Origin: Micropruina sp.
GTDB taxonomy: Bacteria > Actinomycetota > Actinomycetes > Propionibacteriales > Propionibacteriaceae
Assembly: GCA_016711105.1 (NCBI GenBank)
Contig: JADJTO010000013.1
Span: 14,063 to 78,062 of the forward strand
Length of the DNA stretch: 64,000 nucleotides
Direction: 5' to 3'
This document shows, piece by piece, positions 59,351 through 64,000 of the stretch. The position numbers and the translations under genes are program-made. Positions within the stretch are counted from its first letter, which is position 1. Every line of letters starts with the position of its first letter. The notes beneath the pieces were generated by a model, which searched no databases, had not been told where the DNA came from, and saw only the letters and a program-made list of their open reading frames with translations.

Positions 59351-60789
59351 TCAGCGGCTCTCGAGAGCGGCCAATCGCTGCTCGATCAGCTGCTTCAGCT
59401 GACCTGCGTCGTTGGGGATCCCGGTGACCTGCCGAGGGAGATCTTCGATCCCCTCGAAGGCCGCCGGGCGAACCGGCTGAATGCCCAGTGCCTCGACGAT
59501 GGTGGCCGAGAACTTCACCGGCAGTGCGGTTTCGGTGACCAGCATCGGGATCCGGGACGGGCGTAGTGGCGACCCACCTTCACCGCATCGGCGGTGTGCG
59601 GATCGAGCACGTAGCCGTCATGATCGGCCACCTGAGCGATCGTGGCCAACCGGTCGGCATGGCTGGAGGAGCCGCTGACGATGCCGTAACGCTGGGCGAT
59701 GGCGGCGAACTCAGGGGTTCCGGAGAGATCGACCGCCCCGCTGCCGGGCAGGTCAGCGGCGAAGATCGAGCGGACGCGAGCCCCGTCCCGTCCGAACAGG
59801 TCGAAGATGAAGCGCTCAAAGTTGCTGGCCTTGGAGATGTCCATCGACGGGCTGGAGGTCTCCTCGGCTGAGGATCGCACCCGGTAGACGCCGGTGCGGA
59901 AGAACTCGTCCAACACGTTGTTCTCGTTGGTGGCCAGGACGAGTTGCCCCAGCGGCAGGCCCATCTGACGGGCGATGTGGGCGGCGCAGATGTTGCCGAA
60001 GTTGCCGGTGGGAACGCTGACGTCGATCACGCCGCCGGTCTCAGCGGTCACCCGCAGGTAGCCGACCACGTAGTAGACCACCTGGGCGACGACGCGGGCC
60101 CAGTTGATCGAGTTGACCGCACCCAGGGAGTGCCGGACCTTGAAGGACGCATCCGCGTTGACCTCCTTGACCAGATCCTGGCAGTCGTCGAACACGCCGT
60201 CGACGGCCAGATTCACGATCCGCGGGTCGTTCAGGGAGAACATCTGGGCCTGCTGGAAGGGGCTCATCCGGCCTTGGGGAGACAGCATGAACACGGTGAT
60301 GCCGTGGCGTCCGAGCATCGCGTACTCGGCGGCGCTGCCGGTGTCACCGCTGGTGGCGCCCAGAATGTTGAGCACCTGCCCGCGGCGGGACAGCTCGTAC
60401 TCGAACAGCTGGCCGAGCAGCTGCATCGCCATGTCTTTGAAGGCGGCGGTCGGCCCGTTGGAGAGGTGGGCCAGCCATAAGCCGCCCTCCATCTCGGTCA
60501 CCGGCACCACCGGATCCCCGAACACCTCGGTGGCGTAGGCCCGCTCGCAGATCCCGCGCAGGTCGGCTTCAGGAATGTCGTCGGCGAACAACCGCAGTAC
60601 CTCGAAGGCCACCGCCGCATAGCCGTGCTCGGTCAGCAGCGTCCGCCAAACCTCAAGGGTGTGGGGGTCGATCGACGGATACTGCAGCGGCATGTACAGC
60701 CCGCCGTCCGGAGCCAGCCCCTGGAGCAAGATGTCGCAGAAGGGAAGGCCGGGATCACCTGACTCGGAACGGGTGGAGACGTAGCGCAC
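59351..60789 (-). CDS. thrC: threonine synthase (frameshifted near the C-terminus)
   Basis: About 479 residues after correction. Pyridoxal-phosphate Lys is in NGPTAAFKDMAMQLLG; SGDTGSAAEYAMLGRHG and PTGNFGNICAAHIARQMGLP are typical of ThrC. It makes threonine and phosphate from O-phosphohomoserine. The frame breaks near 59553, where one base is missing after CCCGG; restoring it gives ARPGIPMLVTETALPVKFSA and the stop at 59351. Start at ATG 60789 (RYVSTRSESGDPGLPFCDIL). Convergent with the M3 peptidase gene, seven bases apart. Confidence 0.92.
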
Positions 60790-60813
60790 GCAGGCGACTC
60801 TACTGTGCGCCCC

Positions 60814-61473
60814 TCAGCGACGGACGAGTCCGGCCTCAAAGGCCAGCAGCACCAGGCCGACCCGATCCCGGCACTGCAGCTTGGCCAGCAGGCGTCCGAT
60901 GTGGGTCTTGACCGTGCCCTCCGCCATGTACAGGCTGCTCGCGATCTCGGCGTTGGTGGCGCCGGTGGCGATCGCCACCAGCACTTCCCGTTCCCGCTCG
61001 GTGAGGACGCTCAGCCGCTCCTGGAAGGCGGCCCCCGCCGCCAGCGTCGGCACCACGTGATCGAGCAGTCGTCGAGTGGCGGACGGGGCCATCACCGCAT
61101 CGCCGGCGGCAACCGTGCGGATCGCGTTCAGCAGGTCCGCCGGACGGGCGTCCTTGAGCAGGAAGCCGCTGGCACCGGCCTTCAGTGCGGCGAACACGTA
61201 CTCATCCAGATCGAAGGTGGTCAGCACCAGCACCTTGGCGCCGGCCCCGGCGGCGACGATCCGCCGGGTGGCCTCGACCCCGTCCATCACGGGCATCCGG
61301 ATGTCCATCAGCACCACGTCGACGGGGTTCGCGAGCACGGCTTTGACCGCGGCGGCGCCGTCGGCGGCCTCTCCGACCACCTCCAGGTCATCAGCGGACT
61401 CGATCAGCATCCGGAATCCGCTGCGAACCAGCGCCTGATCGTCGGCAAGCAGAACCCTGATCAGACCACTCAT
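60814..61473 (-). CDS. NarL/LuxR-type response regulator
   Basis: 219 residues. Receiver domain: the acidic pocket in RVLLADDQALVRSG, phospho-Asp in DVVLMDIRMPVMDGVEA and Lys in SGFLLKDARPADLL. LuxR helix-turn-helix at about 150-210 (LTEREREVLVAIATGATNAE, GTVKTHIGRLLAKLQCRDRV). It would activate or repress targets when phosphorylated by the histidine kinase, whose stop overlaps this ATG as ATGA. Signal and targets are unknown. Confidence 0.92.
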   Translation of the reverse strand: MSGLIRVLLADDQALVRSGFRMLIESADDLEVVGEAADGAAAVKAVLANPVDVVLMDIRMPVMDGVEATRRIVAAGAGAKVLVLTTFDLDEYVFAALKAGASGFLLKDARPADLLNAIRTVAAGDAVMAPSATRRLLDHVVPTLAAGAAFQERLSVLTEREREVLVAIATGATNAEIASSLYMAEGTVKTHIGRLLAKLQCRDRVGLVLLAFEAGLVRR

Positions 61474-62695
61474 CGCATTGCTCCTTGGGGACGGTTGATC
61501 GGAAGGATGGCCAGCACGGCGAACCCGCCTTTGGGCAGCGGACGGGCTTCCAGCCGTCCGCCCATGGAGGTGACCCGTTCGGCCATGCCACGCAGGCCAT
61601 GCCCGGAGGGGCCGGGCGAGGAGACCGGGCCGGGGCCGTTGTCGACCACCTCGATGGTGATGTCACGATAGCCGTAGGCCAGGGTGACCGAGGCGGTGGC
61701 GTCCGGGCCGGCATGCTTGAGGAAGTTGGTCAGCGCCTCCTGGACGACGCGGTAGACGGTCAGCTCCATCGCCGGGCTGACGCGCGGAGGCAGGCCGAGG
61801 ATGCGCAGGGTGGCGCGATCGGTGGCCCGATGCACCAGTTCGGGGATGTCGGCCAGGGTCGGCGCCGGGGTGTAGGGGGCGGACGGTCTTCGCTCTGGCT
61901 CGGCCCGGAGCACGCCGACGATCCGCCGCATCTCCTGGAGGTCTCCGCGTCCGGTTTCGGCGATCGTGTCCAGGGCGGCGACGGCGGCCTCCGGACGTTT
62001 GGCGGCCAACGCCCGGCCCCCCTCAGCCTGGACGATCATCACCGACAAGGAGTGGGCGACGATGTCGTGCAGCTCTCGGGCGATCATGGTGCGCGCCCGG
62101 GACTCGGCCAGTCTGCCTTGCTGCTCACGTTCGGCCAGCAGCAGGTGGTACCGCTCCTCCGCGGCAACCACGCGGTCCCGATGAGCCTCGCCTGATTCGC
62201 GGACCCGGCGCCCGATCGCGTAGGGGGTGACGATCAGGCCCAAGCAGACGGAGGCGACCACCAGGTAGAGGATCGTGACCCGCAGGCTCATCCCATAGCT
62301 GAACTCACCGGCCATCCAACGGGCGGGGCCGAGCGTGGCGCCGATCGCTCCGACCACCGCCACGATCCGGGCGGCCGGTCCGGGCACCCAACGGGCCACC
62401 GAGTAGGCGACGATCGGGAGCACGACCATGGGGGCTGCCGGGATGTCGGAGACCCACAGTTGGAGCAAGCCGGCCGCGGTCACCCCGGCCAGCATCAGCA
62501 GCGGGAGTGGCGGCGCACCAACGGCAGCACCATCAGGCTGAGCGAGAACATCCAGAGCATCACGGGCTGCTGGTAGGTCCCCCACGCCCAGTACGGCATC
62601 ACCGTGAACAGGAACAACCCCCCGGCCAGGGCGCCGTCAAAGACCCAGTCGTGCCGGGTGGCGCCGGGAGGGAACAGCAGTTCGTGGGCGTTCAC
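61470..62695 (-). CDS. NarX/DesK-type sensor histidine kinase (frameshifted)
   Basis: Starts at ATG 62695 (NAHELLFPPGATRHDWVFDG) with membrane helices. A frame change near 62505, one base short in a C run, should read LVRRHSPLPLLMLAGVTAAG. After further helices comes the HisKA_3 box IARELHDIVAHSLSVMIVQA with phospho-acceptor His, and the ATPase domain with YRVVQEALTNFLKHAG, VDNGPGP and GHGLRGMAERV. Corrected length is about 408 residues. It is coupled to the response regulator. The signal is unknown. Confidence 0.9.
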
Positions 62696-62776
62696 CTCGC
62701 CAGCCTAAGCCGACGGCCAAGCTGGGCCGGCCGGGCGGGCTCAACGGCTCAGCTCGGGGGTGCCGAAGAGACGTAC

Positions 62777-62806
62777 TTTGAACGGTAAACCCCCGTTTTG
62801 AACGAT
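62777..62806. repeat. two TTTGAACG(G/A)T direct repeats, 20 bp apart
   Basis: TTTGAACGGT at 62777-62786 and TTTGAACGAT at 62797-62806, start to start 20 bp. It lies 82 bases upstream of the kinase ATG, on the promoter side. Candidate regulator half-sites for the two-component operon. Confidence 0.4.
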
Positions 62807-62890
62807 CCGTTATGGGCCCTCGCCTAATCGGCCCATTCTCACACCGCTATAAGTAGTGGAGTTAGTTCCAGCGTCCATTCGGCAAACTGC

Positions 62891-63006
62891 GCAGTTCTAC
62901 CACCGTCGATGCGCACGTACTTATGCGGGCTACGTAATAGGCAGTTTAACCACCCTCGCCGGGAGCATTTTTACCACCCCTCGCTAAACGTGGCATTTGT
63001 ACCACC
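62891..63006. repeat. four copies of GCA[GT]TTNNACCACC
   Basis: Copies start at 62891, 62941, 62965 and 62993. Positions 1-3, 5-6 and 9-14 are identical in all four; position 4 is G or T, and positions 7-8 vary. Spacing is 50, 24 and 28 bp. Such a cluster in a gene-free, lower-GC region suggests a DNA-binding array of unknown protein. Confidence 0.6.
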
Positions 63007-63069
63007 GGTAACTACTAGCCCGGTTATTGACCAACCGGGGTGCCGCGGCAGAACCTTGAACTAGAAGGA

Positions 63070-63609
63070 CTAAACGGTCTGCCACTCGAGGGTGGCTTTC
63101 ACGAAGGGCTGGTGTATCTGAGACCACATCTGGCTGAAGAACTGCGTCACCGCAATCGTGCAGAAGGCAAGGCCAACCACAGCCCAGGCCAGTGAGGCGC
63201 CTGACAGCAGCAATGCGACCGTCACGCTGAGGTGCACCAGACACGTTCGAGCCGCGTCGACGACGTGGTCGAGCCACTCGCCCGCGCCAGAACCGCCGCC
63301 CCGCAGCCGGGCCAGTTGGCCGTCTGCCGAGTCGAGGACGAAGCCCAACGCCAACAGCAACGCGACCAGCACGCCGGCCGCGATCGACCGGGGCAGGAAC
63401 AACAGACCTGCCAATCCGGCCAACGAGGACGACGCGCTCAAGGCGGTGACCGCATTGGGGGTGAGCCCAGCCACGAAGGCAGCGGCGGCCACCGGCCGCG
63501 CCAGGCCACGGTTAACCCAGCGCATATACGCCGGCACACCCCCGCCAGGCTTTTGCGCGAATGCGAGCTGATCCCGGGCGCTGCGCCACTGTTGCCAGGT
63601 GTCCGGCAC
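63070..63609 (-). CDS. CDP-alcohol phosphatidyltransferase-family membrane protein
   Basis: 179 residues from GTG 63609. The CDP-alcohol motif is complete: DSADGQLARLRGGGSGAGEW and LDHVVDAAR supply the DG-x2-AR-x8-G-x3-D-x3-D residues. At least four helices are predicted (VAAAAFVAGLTPNAVTALSA, VLVALLLALGFVLDSADGQL). Family members join CDP-diacylglycerol and an alcohol at the membrane. It is a little short for the family, and the last 25 residues (SQMWSQIHQPFVKATLEWQT) are less typical, so its 3' end may be altered. Confidence 0.75.
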   Translation of the reverse strand: MPDTWQQWRSARDQLAFAQKPGGGVPAYMRWVNRGLARPVAAAAFVAGLTPNAVTALSASSSLAGLAGLLFLPRSIAAGVLVALLLALGFVLDSADGQLARLRGGGSGAGEWLDHVVDAARTCLVHLSVTVALLLSGASLAWAVVGLAFCTIAVTQFFSQMWSQIHQPFVKATLEWQTV

Positions 63610-64000
63610 CGGTGAGGACCGCCGGTGTCGGGCTCGACGGATCGACGGGCACCGCCTCAGCGTTCAGATCGAAGGACACGTTCGGGGTGGCGCGGTAGTT
63701 GAGGTGAGTCTCCACAGCAATCATATTAGTACCGCTCAGTAGCAATCCCGGGTCCACCACGATCACCGTCGGCGTGCTGAGCGCCGTGGTGGTCGAGATG
63801 GCGGTCTGCGCGTACGTGGTCGAGGTGACCGGACCGACGGCATTCGGGTGCGGCTGACTTCGACCCCGCTGACATAAATCACCGAGCCGTCATCCACCAC
63901 CACGGAGAGTGTGAGCGAACTCACCGCCGTTGATCCGCCACCGTGAACTGGCGGCGGAAGTAGGCCGCGAGGGGCGTTCAGCAGTGGTCGGCTTGTCAAT
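63512..64000 (-). CDS. C-terminal part of a secreted beta-sandwich protein, 5' end outside the window (frameshifted)
   Basis: The gene runs in from beyond 64000. The visible sequence has a recognisable extracellular beta-sandwich pattern: AYFRRQFTVADQ, SSLTLSVVVDDGSVIYVSG, VEVSRTRMP, GTNMIAVETHLNYRATPNVS. It recalls the DDG-VVYLNG domain of secreted multi-domain proteins. The frame breaks near 63925 and again near 63840. The end at 63512 overlaps the CDP-alcohol gene by 98 bases, probably because the true stop was lost. Parent protein not identifiable. Confidence 0.5.

Larger units (their letters stand above)
62696..63069. other. intergenic stretch with two kinds of repeated motif
   Basis: A 374-base gap of lower GC than the window. 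It holds two TTTGAACG copies 20 bp apart and four copies of a 14-base motif, both listed separately. No coding frame with a ribosome site is visible on either strand. Confidence 0.5.

Overview
This window is chromosomal DNA from a high-GC actinobacterium. Gene density is high, GTG and TTG starts are common, and there are a DUF222/HNH gene, a PknB-type kinase, a MocR-type regulator and an ArsC-like protein with a CAHNAGRSQ motif. Pyruvate carboxylase together with a very large P-loop protein that resembles the pyrophosphate-type PEP carboxykinase of propionibacteria makes Propionibacteriaceae my best guess, not a certainty. No rRNA, tRNA or CRISPR array was seen. At least fifteen genes are broken by small frame changes, mostly one missing base in a G/C run, and there is a 39-base G run. 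This looks more like sequence or assembly error than gene decay. I therefore annotate the broken genes as their full-length families and say where the frame changes.

Layout. 1-2.2 kb: flavin monooxygenase and FMN reductase pair plus a conserved hypothetical. 2.3-4.0 kb: three 21-bp repeats, a sigma-like protein and a transglutaminase. 4.0-7.1 kb: LacI regulator divergent from a badly damaged amylo-alpha-1,6-glucosidase. 7.1-9.8 kb: glyoxalase-like protein, PIG-L deacetylase, LigD polymerase domain, GNAT. 9.7-16.7 kb: operon of a DUF2126/transglutaminase giant, an ATP-grasp/alpha-E fusion and a second transglutaminase, a widespread but uncharacterised peptide-ligase-type system. 16.8-18.7 kb: restriction-modification pair of lower GC than its flanks. 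18.7-23.6 kb: small membrane protein, DUF222/HNH gene, membrane proteins, patatin. 23.7-31.1 kb: pyruvate carboxylase, ArsC-like protein, DUF2252, an SRPBCC-HAD fusion and LysE. 31.1-34.3 kb: accessory island with AbiE toxin-antitoxin, its operator, a 25-residue ORF, a winged-helix protein and hairpins. 34.3-45 kb: thioesterase, ilvD, regulators, the candidate PPi-PEPCK, and MocR divergent from BenE. 45-52 kb: a tyrosinase-VWA fusion with a His-rich tail, converging on an operon of a PsiD-like decarboxylase, an agmatine-deiminase-family enzyme and a C69 dipeptidase. 52-64 kb: ACT protein, lipoprotein, kinase, peptidases, thrC, a two-component pair, a motif cluster, a CDP-alcohol transferase and a partial secreted protein.

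How genes fit together. Pyruvate carboxylase and the PPi-PEPCK candidate would act at the PEP/pyruvate/oxaloacetate node. The 45-52 kb block looks like an undescribed amino-acid or peptide modification cluster: copper phenol oxidation, decarboxylation, guanidine deimination and Ntn-hydrolase chemistry meet at one shared terminator. The 9.7-16.7 kb operon is a second candidate peptide-processing system, with overlapping stop and start codons.
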